From a virus: a DNA stretch of 44,523 nt. The DNA is taken from positions 1 through 44,523 of the IMG/VR virus record IMGVR_UViG_3300048079_000016, one strand, 5' to 3'. A program made the translations under genes and the position numbers. Under the pieces are notes generated by a model. It was not told where the DNA came from. It did no database searches and saw nothing but the letters and a program-made list of their open reading frames with translations. Positions 7,833 through 17,530 of this stretch are shown here, piece after piece; position 1 is the first letter of the stretch, and every line of letters begins with the position of its first letter.

Positions 7833-9866
7833 TTATCCGTTGGGAGAGATGATGGCCGTGGCCTTCTGGTTCTCTTCCGGTGCTTGTGCCTGTGCTTCGA
7901 TTGCCAAGGCGATCTCGGCTTCGGACACTTCGATGCGGTTCTCGGTCTCTGCCGACTTGCGCTCGCTGTCGTGGGTCTTGAGCGTGAAGTCCAAGGTCTT
8001 GAAGCGGGCTTCCATGTCGGCTCGCATCTGGGCAATCTCGTTGGACTGCTCGACCTTCAGGTCCGCAAGGTCTTGCTTGCGGGCGTTGAGTTCGAGTTCC
8101 TGTTCGAGCAGCTTCAGCTCTGCGGCCTGCATCGGGTCGCCCTGCGGCGGCTCAACCTTGGCGGGGTCGGAGAGGAACATCGAGACATCCTTGTGTCCCT
8201 TCGTCTCCATGACCGTCTTGTAGAGGTTGTAGCGCTTGTCAGGGGTGAACAGGTGGGCAATCGCCTGATCCTGTCCAAGCAGTGCGCCTAGATCGAGATA
8301 CTCTTTCGCACGCTGATCGCGCTCACCGTAGCCGAGGCGCAGGTCGATGGTGACATCACGTTGGCGGTCCCACTGGGCCGGGGTCACTGGGACCCACGAT
8401 CCTGCGATCTCGACCACGCGGTCACGATCTTCATTCTCGGCAACGAGGCGATAGACTTCGAGGAACACCGGGCCGAGGAACTGGACCGCAAAGGCGCGGG
8501 CCATAGTCTTCTGCCGCTGCATGGAGGCTCCGATGAGCTGCTCCACCATGCCCTGCGAGTTCTGGTTCGAGATGGCGTCCTTGTTGAGACCCTGCGAGAG
8601 TCTCGACACGCCAGTCACATCTTCCTTGTCCTCATCCAGCATCCCGATTGTCTGGAAGACGAATGGGTTCAGGCTGGCCTGCGGAAGTGGGAAGATTCCG
8701 TCCGCTCGAGTCACGTTGACTAGACCGCCGAGGCGGTTGTCGAGCAGTTCACGAGGGTTGGTAAGAGCGCCCTTCACGACAGCCATGCGCGGGTTGTTGG
8801 CGATGACTGCATGGTCGAGGATCGATCGGATCAGGACCGTCTTGGCGTTCTGCGTCGGGATGACGCGAGCGGCGAAGTTCTCGCCCCAGAAGCGGTGAGG
8901 CGTGGGGAGCGGGGCGTATCCGAAGAACGGGTGACGAGAGACCTGCTCCTTGTCGAGAATGATCGCGCCGCAGTGGACGATCTTCCACATCTTGCAGCCT
9001 CGCCCATCGGCGTTGATCTCGGCGTAGGTCTCATGGATTACGTGCTTGTTGTTCTCGCGGTCGTTGCCGCCGTCAGTGCCTCCTAGATCATCGAAGCGGT
9101 TGACGCGCTCGCTGTCATTCTCAAGCTCGCGGCTCCCGGTCTCGGGGAGGGACTTGACCTTCTTGCGGTCGAAGCCGTCTGCGATCAGCTCTTCCTTGCT
9201 CTTCTCGGAGCGGTGAGTGATCGGCCAGTCGTTGAGGGACTTGATCGTCGGGGAGACGATGAACTCTTCCATCGGGAGGGCGGCGATACGGACTTGGCTG
9301 CGGTTTTCTTCTCGCAACAGCTTGCCGGTGAATAGGCCGTTCTCGTCAACTTCGAGGCTGTCTTCGTCGAGCTGCACGCCCTCGTCAGAGAGCATCTGGT
9401 CCAGCTCGTCCTCGCTTACGTCCTCGAAGTCCTCATCGGTCTGGATGACGTTGCGGTCCCACCACACCTTAGCAATCGCGTTGCGGTGCGTCAGGCCACC
9501 ATGGATGATGGTGCTGAACAGGCTGGTGCCATCGTTCTGCTCGAAGACGACATGCTTGGCGTAGGCGGTGGCTACCTTGGCGAGTTCAAGGTCCTCTTCC
9601 CCGCGAGCGGAGAACTGAACGATGTCGCCGTGGGCGCTGAAGGTTTCTAGCAGGGTCGCCTTGGCACTCTCGACGGTATCGAAAACGTCCGTGGAGACAT
9701 ACTTGGCATTGCCCGCGTGGAATGGTGCCGGGAGCTTGCCGTTGTAGTAGTCTTCGACCTTCCGCCGTTCCTTGGCGAGCTTCGTGTCCGTATAGCGGAC
9801 CCCGGCCTTAAGCTCGGCAGTCAGCTTGGACAGGATTTCACTGTCCGTTAGCTTCTTGTATTTCAT
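7833..9866 (-). CDS. Portal protein, P22/SU10-like
   Basis: A 677-aa portal forming the dodecameric DNA gate of the head. The N-terminal region (KLAKERRKVEDYYNGKLPAP, YVSTDVFDTVESAKATLLET), the wing and stem region (GENFAARVIPTQNAKTVLIR; ANNPRMAVVKGALTNPRELL; TGVSRLSQGLNKDAISNQNS) and a long C-terminal coiled coil of about 100 residues (AAELKLLEQELELNARKQDL) resemble P22-type portals with a barrel. The neighbours are terminase upstream (13-base gap) and head genes downstream. It is larger than T7 gp8 (about 536 aa), consistent with a non-T7 head module. Confidence 0.88.
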   Translation of the reverse strand: MKYKKLTDSEILSKLTAELKAGVRYTDTKLAKERRKVEDYYNGKLPAPFHAGNAKYVSTDVFDTVESAKATLLETFSAHGDIVQFSARGEEDLELAKVATAYAKHVVFEQNDGTSLFSTIIHGGLTHRNAIAKVWWDRNVIQTDEDFEDVSEDELDQMLSDEGVQLDEDSLEVDENGLFTGKLLREENRSQVRIAALPMEEFIVSPTIKSLNDWPITHRSEKSKEELIADGFDRKKVKSLPETGSRELENDSERVNRFDDLGGTDGGNDRENNKHVIHETYAEINADGRGCKMWKIVHCGAIILDKEQVSRHPFFGYAPLPTPHRFWGENFAARVIPTQNAKTVLIRSILDHAVIANNPRMAVVKGALTNPRELLDNRLGGLVNVTRADGIFPLPQASLNPFVFQTIGMLDEDKEDVTGVSRLSQGLNKDAISNQNSQGMVEQLIGASMQRQKTMARAFAVQFLGPVFLEVYRLVAENEDRDRVVEIAGSWVPVTPAQWDRQRDVTIDLRLGYGERDQRAKEYLDLGALLGQDQAIAHLFTPDKRYNLYKTVMETKGHKDVSMFLSDPAKVEPPQGDPMQAAELKLLEQELELNARKQDLADLKVEQSNEIAQMRADMEARFKTLDFTLKTHDSERKSAETENRIEVSEAEIALAIEAQAQAPEENQKATAIISPNG

Positions 9867-9879
9867 TGAGGTTAGGTCT

Positions 9880-11463
9880 TTAGAGGGACGCGAAGTAGAA
9901 ATCGTCTGTCGAAACTACGGGCGTGAAGATGCCTTCGTGGATGTGATTGGCGATTGCCAAGGCGGTTACGGTGTCGTCGTGACAGCCAGCTTCCGCCTCC
10001 ATGTTTCCGTTCTCCGTGACCACGTAGGTCATCAGTTCTTGGATCGTGGTGCGGTCGGACAGCTTCAGCTCTTGTTCGCGCAATGAGGCGCGGAGCTGGT
10101 CGATAATCAGAGGCTTGGTCTTGGTGTTCGTCTTGAAGCCAAGGTTGATCGTCTCTTTGTCGTCTAGCTTGTCATAGACCGTTTCCGTGTAGAAGTTCGG
10201 ATAGGCCATGTCCTTGCCGAGACGAGTGCAAGTGAGGATGCCGTGGTTGTTGCTCTCGACCGCGATCTTGGCGGTGTTGAAGTAGAACCCGATGGCTTGG
10301 AGGACGTTGGCGAAGTAGTCTGGATGGACATGCCCGCGCCACACGGCGACTTGTCGCTTATGGCTGTCGAGGACTTGGGCTACCGAATAGTCACCCCCGC
10401 GCACACCCATCGCAACGTCAGCCCCGATGTAATAGTTCTCGGAAGCGTCAGGCTTGGCGAATACGGTCATCTCCCCACGGCGATCCTCAACCATGATCTC
10501 GTTGATGAGACCCATCGTGGGAGCGCCCTTCGGAGCGGCGTCAGCCATCTCGGAGAGCTGTTCGGGGTTGAAGACTGGGCGGCCTGTGGTCAGGAAGGCT
10601 TCTTCAGGGGTCGAGGGATATTCCTGACGAAAGAGGTCAACACCATTTTGGCCGACCTTCTCTCTGCGGAACATGAGCTGCTCATCGTCGAGGTTGTGAA
10701 GCTCGCAGAGCCTCTCTTCCTCCGGTGTGCGCTCGAAGCCTTGTTTTACTGGGAGACGGTATTCGTCTTGGATGAACCAAGGCAGGAACACAGGCATGAA
10801 GCCGTTGGTGCCGTCCACTGCTCCCTTCCACAGATTGTAGAACTCGCCTGACACACCGTTGGCGGTGCTTTCGACGAATACGCATGTGTTGGGCCGGTTA
10901 GGGATGGCCTGCATGATGCCGTTGAAGATGTCTTTGGCGGTGCTTTTAGGCCAGAAGGCCAGCTCCGAAAGGTGGGCAACGGTGATGGTTTCACCACGAC
11001 CAACACTGTCACCGCCCGCAGTCGCAACGGCATAGCCGCTGTCGAGCTTGGAGAAGTTAAGCTCCTTGCGTGACGAGTAGCGGGTCTCTGGCTTAAGGCC
11101 CTCTGGGGTGTTGTCGTAGTAGCGCCTTGTCATATCAAAGAGCGCTTTTGTGCTATCGGCGTGGTGAGTAACAACGAGGCTCTTCTGGGCCTTTCGTTGT
11201 GATGTCCACCAATACATATAGCCACCGACTGCGGTGGATAGACCCATCTGGCGAGCCTTCAGGATAACTACTCGAACCTTGCCGGTGTCCTCGCGCTGCT
11301 GCTGCACAATATCGAGCAGACGGCGCTGGGCCTCGTTGAGTTTGAGATTGACGACTTCGCCATCCTTGGTCCTGATTTTCAGAGCCTTGGAGGCGTAGTA
11401 GTCGAAGTCCTCGAAGAGTCTCCGTCGCACTACCTTACGGCGTGCGTCAGCTTCTTCGGTCAT
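9880..11463 (-). CDS. Terminase large subunit
   Basis: A 527-aa DNA-packaging motor. The ATPase part has a variant Walker A (VVILKARQMGLST, near residues 65-77), a Walker-B-like ETITVAHLSELAFW and a coupling segment CVFVESTANGVSGEFYNLW. The RNaseH-fold nuclease shows IGADVAMGVRGGDYS (first Asp), AVESNNHG and the final GCHDDTVTALAIA. Length is normal. The ATG overlaps the stop of the AT-hook gene by four bases, so translation is probably coupled. The portal follows. Confidence 0.95.
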   Translation of the reverse strand: MTEEADARRKVVRRRLFEDFDYYASKALKIRTKDGEVVNLKLNEAQRRLLDIVQQQREDTGKVRVVILKARQMGLSTAVGGYMYWWTSQRKAQKSLVVTHHADSTKALFDMTRRYYDNTPEGLKPETRYSSRKELNFSKLDSGYAVATAGGDSVGRGETITVAHLSELAFWPKSTAKDIFNGIMQAIPNRPNTCVFVESTANGVSGEFYNLWKGAVDGTNGFMPVFLPWFIQDEYRLPVKQGFERTPEEERLCELHNLDDEQLMFRREKVGQNGVDLFRQEYPSTPEEAFLTTGRPVFNPEQLSEMADAAPKGAPTMGLINEIMVEDRRGEMTVFAKPDASENYYIGADVAMGVRGGDYSVAQVLDSHKRQVAVWRGHVHPDYFANVLQAIGFYFNTAKIAVESNNHGILTCTRLGKDMAYPNFYTETVYDKLDDKETINLGFKTNTKTKPLIIDQLRASLREQELKLSDRTTIQELMTYVVTENGNMEAEAGCHDDTVTALAIANHIHEGIFTPVVSTDDFYFASL

Positions 11464-12119
11464 TCAGCGGCGAGCTCGTCGAGGAAGTCTTCGGCGGTCT
11501 TGACATTGAGATTGGCGGTGCTGGCAGGCTTTGCCATGTTGTATTCGAGAAGGGTTCGGATGGTAGCCAGTCGATCCTTCGTGGGAGCCTCATTGAGTGC
11601 GAGCAACTCGATTGCGGCCTGCATCGCCTTGCGAGCGATGGGGTTCTCGGGAAGAGCGTCTTCCAGTTCCATCTGCTTCATAATCCTGTTGGTGAGTTTG
11701 CGGGCGTTCTCCAAGGCAAGCGCGTATTCGCGCATGTTCATGCCTAATGGGGTGCCTGCGGGGAAAGTGGCTCTACCTTCTCGCCGTGCGCGTGAGAGAG
11801 TGGCCCTGCGAGCCAACGCTGAAGAGGCTTCAGGGTCCTCTCGGGCAAGGCGCTTCAGGTAGGGGTCAGCCTTTGGTGGCCCGCCCTTCAGCTTTCGCTG
11901 GGCGTTCGGGAGCTTTGGCTTCTTGGGCGGTGGCGGGAGCAGGCTTTGAGCTATCAGCCCTTCCAGCGTCTTCGGTTTGTCCTTCGATCCCAGCGGCCTT
12001 CCCGGCTTCCGCTTCGGTGCCTTCCGTAGCTCGTCCAGCAACCACTTCGGTCGGCTTTGCGACCCCTTGGGTCTTCCGCCCTTGTTTTTCGGTGGAGGCA
12101 GTGTCGGGCTTTCGCTCAT
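11460..12119 (-). CDS. Putative terminase small subunit with two AT-hook motifs
   Basis: A 219-aa basic protein. The N-terminus carries two AT-hook-like GRP cores (GGRPKGSQSR near residue 15; PGRPLGSKDK near 39) in a Lys/Pro-rich region. The C-terminal half is helical (NMREYALALENARKLTNRIM; KAMQAAIELLALNEAPTKDR). Its four-base overlap with the terminase large gene and its DNA-binding features make it the best small-terminase candidate. The first 254 bases of its frame are also covered, in another frame, by the 145-aa ORF at 11866-12303. The role is inferred from position. Confidence 0.72.
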   Translation of the reverse strand: MSESPTLPPPKNKGGRPKGSQSRPKWLLDELRKAPKRKPGRPLGSKDKPKTLEGLIAQSLLPPPPKKPKLPNAQRKLKGGPPKADPYLKRLAREDPEASSALARRATLSRARREGRATFPAGTPLGMNMREYALALENARKLTNRIMKQMELEDALPENPIARKAMQAAIELLALNEAPTKDRLATIRTLLEYNMAKPASTANLNVKTAEDFLDELAAE

Positions 12120-12303
12120 CTTCGATCATCCGTTCGATTGCGGTGCGAACGATGGTCGCGTGGGGAGGGCATCCCGGCATGTCGATGAACACGCTGTCGG
12201 CGAGGGCCGTCAGGAGTGTGATCTTCTCTGCCTTGAGTAGATGCGGGGTGGCGTTGACCTTCGCGGCGTCCGCTAGGAGCCGGATGGAGTTCTGGATATT
12301 CAT
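11866..12303 (-). CDS. Hypothetical protein overlapping the small-terminase candidate
   Basis: A 145-aa ORF starting at ATG 12303, the first gene after the 953-aa ejection-protein gene. Residues 1-62 look like a real folded helical domain (NSIRLLADAAKVNATPHLLK; HATIVRTAIERMIEDE). Residues 63-145 are low complexity, rich in Ala, Glu, Thr and Pro, and are encoded in the same DNA as the AT-hook region of the next gene. Either the two genes truly overlap by 254 bases, or the N-terminal domain is joined to the next frame by frameshifting, or this frame is short-lived. Without it, about 185 bases before 12119 would be unexplained. Confidence 0.55.
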   Translation of the reverse strand: MNIQNSIRLLADAAKVNATPHLLKAEKITLLTALADSVFIDMPGCPPHATIVRTAIERMIEDERKPDTASTEKQGRKTQGVAKPTEVVAGRATEGTEAEAGKAAGIEGQTEDAGRADSSKPAPATAQEAKAPERPAKAEGRATKG

Positions 12304-12315
12304 GGTGTCCTTGGT

Positions 12316-12355
12316 CCAGTGGGGAGGCGAGCGGTTAGGCTGCGCCTCCCTCTGG
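12316..12355 (-). terminator. Intergenic hairpin between ejection-protein and terminase genes
   Basis: GGGAGGCG pairs with CGCCTCCC over 8 bp, flanked by CCAG/CTGG, with a 13-base loop. It fills the 54-base gap between the 953-aa gene stop and the ATG at 12303. It has no T-tract, so it is more likely an attenuator or processing site than a full terminator. Confidence 0.35.
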
Positions 12356-12357
12356 TT

Positions 12358-15219
12358 TTAGTTCTTGCGGGGTCGTCCGCGAGGTCGGGCCGCAGTTGCG
12401 GCGTCAAGCTCTTCTTTGGTTCCGTGGGTCTTCGCGTCCGCTATTTCATAGAGATAACGGCGAGCCTTAGCGATCTCATCGTTGGGAACCTTAGCCGCGA
12501 TCAAGTCGGGGATGATGGTGTCTTCGATGTAGTCCGTGGCTTCCTTGCGGAACTTGAAGCCGTCCCTGATCTTCTCGGGGACGCGGGCAAGCACGCTCAT
12601 GGTGTCAGGACCCAAGGTGATGTCGTTTCGCATCGCTTCTGCGGCGCTGTTCGCCATCGCCTGATTAGCTTGCTTACCCTGCTCATACTGGATCGGACGA
12701 TCCACTTGGCGGAGGGTGCGTAGTTCGGTGTTGATCTCCGCGACCCTAGCAGCCTCTTCCGGCTTGACCTGATCGGGGTAGATTTCACTGGCACGGCCTG
12801 TGGAGCCGTCAGCCAGTTCGATAATAACCGGGTCTAGTTTCTCAAGCTCTGTGAGCAGTGCAGCTTCCTTGGCGGACGCAGCAGCTACGGGCTTACCTAC
12901 GGGTGGGGCTTCCATCTTCTGCGCAAGGCTGGCCTGTGCGGCTTCGTCAACGGGGACGGCCTTGGGAGCTTCACGGACAGGAGCCTTGAGACCCAGTTCG
13001 TCACGAGCCTTCGCCAAGCGGCCACCGAGGACGGAGCCGATGTTCTTGCTCTTGGTCGGATAGCCCATCTTGATACGGGCTACTTCGGCCTGAAGCTCGG
13101 GCGGGAGGTCGCCTGAAATGTGATCCAGCGTCTTGAGCATGTCAGGGACGGAGAGACCGAGGCGGGTGGCGAACGAGTTCTGGACGCCACTATCGCCCTT
13201 GATGCCCTTGGCTACGGCATCGTCGATTGAGGCTTGGCCTGCATCGACTGCCTTGGCCTTGGGAGCCGGGGCGGTCCGAGGGGTTGCGAGCTGCTCGTCA
13301 AACGAGGACAGTCCGTTCTCCATCTTGGCGACCGCAGAGTTGCGGGTCTTAACGCGGGTAGCGAGCGCACGGTCGTTGGGAACCAAGTCAGTCATGTCGC
13401 GCATGTCGGGAGCCGGATCGGTGATCTCGGCGCGAACTGCGGCACGTTCCTTGGCGGTCGGAGCATTGACCTTCGGAGCGGTGTTGAGGGCCGCGTCGAA
13501 GTCGTCGAGCTTCTTGGTGCCGCCGTCTGTCATCTTGGCTGCGGCCTTGGCGAGAGAGGCGCGGGTGTTCACAGCGGCCTTGCCGGTGATGTCCTCATAC
13601 TGCTCGCCGATGACTGCCTGCGCACGCTTCTTGGACGCGGCCTGATCGGAGCGGGTGATACCCATCTCCTTGGAAGCGGCTTCGGCATCCTTCTTGGCTG
13701 CGAGCTGCTCCACCTTGGTCCAGAGAGCCTGCTTGGCTTCGTTGGCACCTGAAGGCCCAACCATGTCTCCTAGCTTCTGGTAGCCGCGCTGCTTTGCGAG
13801 CAGCTTGTCGGCTGCGTTCACTCGGGCTGCTTCACCGTCACCGGCTGCTCGTCCGACCATCCGCATACTGCGTCCGACGATGCCGGGGATGCCGGGGATT
13901 ACGTCCGCCACGTTGGATGCCTTGTGGAGCCATCCGGTGCTGCGTTGCAGCTCTGGGGTGAGCGCACGGAGACGCTGGACCTTGCGGATCGCGTGACCCA
14001 CGGCCTCGCCTTCGACGGTCTTAGGCAGAGCCATGAGTTCGTCGTCGGTGAGTGAGTGCTTGCGGGTGATGGCTTCCTTGAGGCGGAGCTTCTCGGCCTC
14101 TGGGATGTCCATACCGTTGATGATGTTCTTGAACTCGGCGGTGTAGCCAATCTCGACGCTGTTGATGGTCTTAGCTGTCAGTGAGGCGCGGCCCTTGGGG
14201 TCGTTCTTGGTGACGGCAGTGCCTTCGGCAGCGGCCTTCAGGTCGGCGACGACTTCAGCGTCATACTGGGCGAACTCGTTGCGCTCGGACTCGCGGTTGG
14301 CGAAGCGAGCGGCCTTGTTCTTAGGTAGGGCGCGGAGGGCGGTGCCGAGGACGGCTTCGCCTGCTACGCCACCTAGAGCGCCAACGCCTGCCATCTTAGC
14401 GGCACCATCCAACCGATCGGTCACACCCCCTTCGTCGCTGTTGAAGCCATAGATGCCACCGTAGGCGGCTCCGGTTCCAGCGGCCTTGGTGAAGCGGACC
14501 TTGTTGGAGACCTGTGCGGCTTTCTCGCCTGCGGTGAGAGCCTTGACGACACCCTTGCCTCCGGTGAAGACTTTACCTGCTGCTCCAAAGGGGACGAAGG
14601 CCGAAGCCAGTCCGCCACCTATGTATGAAGGAAGATGCTCTTCCTGTGCGGAGGACATTTCGCCACGGAAGTCCTTGACGTTGGCGTCGTATGCCTCGCC
14701 GAAGCTGCTTCCGTCCCAGATGGATTTCTTACCACCCGGAAGGACCGTTAGGAGGCCCGCTCCGATTTCATCCGCGGCTCCGAAGGATAGACTGTCGGTG
14801 AAGCCTATCAGGCCCGCCTTAAGTGCTGAAGTCTTGTTCGGGAGCGGCGCATTTTCAGCGTCGAGAGCTTCTTTGGCAGGGAAGCCTTGGCGTAGCCCGT
14901 CTTGGTAAATCCGCTCCTGTTCGGCGAGATATTCCGGGGTGATCTGGGGCGTACCACCCGGCGCGGGTCCTTGGATGCCCGCGGCGTCGAAGCCAGCCTG
15001 ATTAGGGTCGGTGATGACCGATGCCCCGGCGTCTGTAGGCTGCGGAGGGACTGCGGTGGGGGCGGGAGCTTGGGCAGCGGGCGCAGGGGCAGAGTTATTC
15101 TGCTTGCTTACGCTGCCCACGATCTCGCGGATGGTGCGGTCCTGTTCGTCGGGGGCCATGTCGAGGAAACTGTCATCGACTTCGACCTTCCCGACGCCTT
15201 TGATCTCAACGGTTGCCAT
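12358..15219 (-). CDS. Large internal virion / DNA-ejection protein candidate
   Basis: A 953-aa protein with a Pro/Ala-rich N-terminal linker (residues about 40-90) and several small-residue hydrophobic stretches typical of ejection proteins (ALKAGLIGFTDSLSFGAADE; GAAYGGIYGFN; MAGVGALGGVAGEAVLGTAL). A long Ala/Lys/Glu helical C-terminal half follows (KDAEAASKEMGITRSDQAAS). I see no lysozyme or transglycosylase motif. With the next two Gly-rich genes it forms a three-gene set like T7 gp14-16 or P22 gp7/20/16, whose products leave the capsid and line the DNA path. The role is inferred from size, composition and place. Confidence 0.68.
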   Translation of the reverse strand: MATVEIKGVGKVEVDDSFLDMAPDEQDRTIREIVGSVSKQNNSAPAPAAQAPAPTAVPPQPTDAGASVITDPNQAGFDAAGIQGPAPGGTPQITPEYLAEQERIYQDGLRQGFPAKEALDAENAPLPNKTSALKAGLIGFTDSLSFGAADEIGAGLLTVLPGGKKSIWDGSSFGEAYDANVKDFRGEMSSAQEEHLPSYIGGGLASAFVPFGAAGKVFTGGKGVVKALTAGEKAAQVSNKVRFTKAAGTGAAYGGIYGFNSDEGGVTDRLDGAAKMAGVGALGGVAGEAVLGTALRALPKNKAARFANRESERNEFAQYDAEVVADLKAAAEGTAVTKNDPKGRASLTAKTINSVEIGYTAEFKNIINGMDIPEAEKLRLKEAITRKHSLTDDELMALPKTVEGEAVGHAIRKVQRLRALTPELQRSTGWLHKASNVADVIPGIPGIVGRSMRMVGRAAGDGEAARVNAADKLLAKQRGYQKLGDMVGPSGANEAKQALWTKVEQLAAKKDAEAASKEMGITRSDQAASKKRAQAVIGEQYEDITGKAAVNTRASLAKAAAKMTDGGTKKLDDFDAALNTAPKVNAPTAKERAAVRAEITDPAPDMRDMTDLVPNDRALATRVKTRNSAVAKMENGLSSFDEQLATPRTAPAPKAKAVDAGQASIDDAVAKGIKGDSGVQNSFATRLGLSVPDMLKTLDHISGDLPPELQAEVARIKMGYPTKSKNIGSVLGGRLAKARDELGLKAPVREAPKAVPVDEAAQASLAQKMEAPPVGKPVAAASAKEAALLTELEKLDPVIIELADGSTGRASEIYPDQVKPEEAARVAEINTELRTLRQVDRPIQYEQGKQANQAMANSAAEAMRNDITLGPDTMSVLARVPEKIRDGFKFRKEATDYIEDTIIPDLIAAKVPNDEIAKARRYLYEIADAKTHGTKEELDAATAARPRGRPRKN

Positions 15220-15251
15220 AGAGGCGGTATCCTATTCTGGGGTAGCGGTGG

Positions 15252-16526
15252 TTAGGGGACCACGCGCCAGCTTGTGCCAGAGCGGGTGGTGCCGCTGCGG
15301 GGGGCAGGGCGTGAGGATGGTGCAGGAGCAGGAGCGCCAGAGTAGGCCCCCTGCTGGCTTGCGCCGGTCTCGATTTGATACTGGTTTGAGAGGTCGGTGA
15401 TGCGACCATTGGCCTGCGCCGAGCGGCGTCTGATGCTATCCACAACCTTGTGCATGTTCGCCTTGACGGTCGCGGTGTTACCCTGACCGGCAATGAGTTC
15501 TGCCATGGCGCGGTCGGCGTCTCCATCCGTCTGCACGCCCTTGTTGGCGACGAGCAGAGCGTTCCGAAGGCTTTCGAGGCTGGTCTGGAACTGCGAGTAG
15601 AGGACCGTCTCTTCGTTGCCGCCTACGCCGAGGCCAATAGCGGCCTTGTGGCGCATGTTACTGGCGAGGCTGAACTGAAGGCTCCCGTTGTCGATTGACT
15701 GAAGGATAGGGTCGAGCTGCTGGGTTGCGTTGTCGAGACTGTCGCGGACGGTCGTGTAGTCGCCTACCTGCTTCTGGATGGCTGCGGAAGTTGGCTTGTT
15801 GGAGCTGGAAGCAGCCGTGATACGAGCAGCGGCGAGGCGGTTGGCAGCGTCGATCTGTGCGATCTTGAGGGCGTTAGCGTTATCAGCGTTGTTACGGTCG
15901 GTGTCTGACTGGTCGAAGTCGCGTAGGCGACCATCGACCATCTTGTCGGCTTCGCGCCTGTAGCCGAGAAGGTTGTCCTGACGGGCGGTGTCGCCCTTCT
16001 CGCGGATGCCGAGAGCAGCAAGCGTGTTTTGCAGCTTCATGGTGTTCTGGCCTTCCTCGAAGTCCGCAGCGGCGGTGCGCTTCATGACGACTTCCCCGGT
16101 CGTGGGGTCCTGCGAGTAGGAGAAGTTGCCGTCCTTGGTCAGCGCGAACTTAGGCTTCAGCTTGTCGCGTTCGGTGTCGAGGACATCCTGATAAGCCAGT
16201 GCGCCGTTACCGAAGCCCTCGCCGAAGTTCTTGCTCGACAGGAGTGAAGCACCAAAGGCGAGTAGGGCCTTGGAGCCACCGGGCTGCTGCCGGATGCGAC
16301 CGATGAAGCCGGGACGTTTCTGCTCGATAGGAGCGGCTTCGTTGATCTCGCCTACATCGGAGGCCCCCATAGGGGGACCAGACGATAAGTTCATAGGACC
16401 CATAGAAGGGGAAACACCCCTAGTCAGGGGGTCGCTCATGAGCCATTCCTTGAACGGGTCAGAGCCTTCGGCCTCCCTAAAGCCTGCCGAGAGAGCGCCC
16501 ATCGGCATAGAGCCATAGAGGGACAT
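15252..16526 (-). CDS. Putative internal virion protein
   Basis: A 424-aa protein with a Gly/Met/Pro-rich N-terminus (SLYGSMPMGALSAGF), a hydrophobic short segment (GSKALLAFGASLLSS), a long Asn/Asp/Ala-rich helical centre (NADNANALKIAQIDAANRLA) and a Pro/Ser/Arg tail. Composition and the position between two other Gly/Ala-rich virion genes suggest an ejection or internal core protein. No family is recognised with certainty, and there are no catalytic motifs. Confidence 0.62.
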   Translation of the reverse strand: MSLYGSMPMGALSAGFREAEGSDPFKEWLMSDPLTRGVSPSMGPMNLSSGPPMGASDVGEINEAAPIEQKRPGFIGRIRQQPGGSKALLAFGASLLSSKNFGEGFGNGALAYQDVLDTERDKLKPKFALTKDGNFSYSQDPTTGEVVMKRTAAADFEEGQNTMKLQNTLAALGIREKGDTARQDNLLGYRREADKMVDGRLRDFDQSDTDRNNADNANALKIAQIDAANRLAAARITAASSSNKPTSAAIQKQVGDYTTVRDSLDNATQQLDPILQSIDNGSLQFSLASNMRHKAAIGLGVGGNEETVLYSQFQTSLESLRNALLVANKGVQTDGDADRAMAELIAGQGNTATVKANMHKVVDSIRRRSAQANGRITDLSNQYQIETGASQQGAYSGAPAPAPSSRPAPRSGTTRSGTSWRVVP

Positions 16527-16556
16527 AGAGTAATCCTGTTAATGAGGTAGCGGAGC

Positions 16557-17519
16557 TTACTTCTTGCCGCCGCCGAAGAGGCCGAGGCCAGCGGCAGACA
16601 TGCCAAGACCAGCGATGGTCCCCAAGATGTTGCCGCTCGTCTTCTGGGTAGTCGTGGACGTTCCACCCCAGTTGTTCGCGCCGATGATCTTGTAATAGCG
16701 TTCGAGAATTTCGGACTGGCGCTGGTCGTCGCCTTCCCACTTCTTGTATTCGGCTTCGATCTGGCCCTGTGCGTCTGCCTGCGAGAGCTGACCGGCCCTG
16801 ATCTGGGCGTCGAGGTTGTCGAAGTTGAGGTCGTTGCCGGTCTTGACGGCATCGAGACCCTGACCCAGTGCCTGACCGTAGAGGCCAGCGGTTTGACCCT
16901 GTGCTGACATATTCGACGTTCGAGCGCCTTCAGCCATAGCTAGGCCGCGGTTGTAGGCGTCCCCACGAATAGCGGCGGAGATGTCGCCAACGCGGTCGGC
17001 AGCGCCACGCTCTGCGATGCCGGAAGCAACCCCGGCTCGTGAAGAGTTGGTGTTGCCTGACCCAGCGGCTGCTCGGTTGATGCCGGGGAGCTGGTCTTCG
17101 TAGAGATTACGGCGAACGTCGCGGGAAGCGGCGTCGATCATCCCGTCAGTGGCGGGGTTGTTGGCGTAGGCTGTGGCAGCGGCGATATTGCCCTGCGTAG
17201 GGTCAGCACCAGCGGAGGCGCTGAAGCGGTCGATGGCTCCACGGAAGGCTCCGGGGTCAGCGAGGGCTTGGCCTGCGTTGGTGAAGGTGTCCGCTGCCTG
17301 CTGTCCGCCAGTCTTCGAGTAGTCGATGACGCCAGTGATACCCTCCCGCGTTGCGGGGTCCATACCGGCGTAGAGATCGCCTTGGTAGAACGGGGTGTCC
17401 TTGGCCTTACCATAGATGTCGGTTGCCGAGCTGATTGCCCCCTTGAGAGCGTCACCCTGCGGTTTCCAAGGCTCGGACTTGTTTTTGGTGGTGGTTTTGC
17501 CACCGAATAGACCGCCCAT
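16557..17519 (-). CDS. Putative ejection protein, P22 gp7-like composition
   Basis: A 320-aa protein beginning MGGLFGGKTTTKNKSEPWKP at ATG 17519, with AGGAAA about 8 bases upstream. The frame extends further upstream only as shadow of the neighbouring gene. The centre is Ala/Gly/Asn-rich helix (GINRAAAGSGNTNSSRAGVA). The C-terminus is a glycine-zipper-like hydrophobic stretch (GNILGTIAGLGMSAAGLGLF), as seen in DNA-transfer proteins that insert into membranes. It ends before the 424-aa gene. The role is inferred. Confidence 0.62.
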   Translation of the reverse strand: MGGLFGGKTTTKNKSEPWKPQGDALKGAISSATDIYGKAKDTPFYQGDLYAGMDPATREGITGVIDYSKTGGQQAADTFTNAGQALADPGAFRGAIDRFSASAGADPTQGNIAAATAYANNPATDGMIDAASRDVRRNLYEDQLPGINRAAAGSGNTNSSRAGVASGIAERGAADRVGDISAAIRGDAYNRGLAMAEGARTSNMSAQGQTAGLYGQALGQGLDAVKTGNDLNFDNLDAQIRAGQLSQADAQGQIEAEYKKWEGDDQRQSEILERYYKIIGANNWGGTSTTTQKTSGNILGTIAGLGMSAAGLGLFGGGKK

Positions 17520-17530
17520 GCTTGGGTTTC

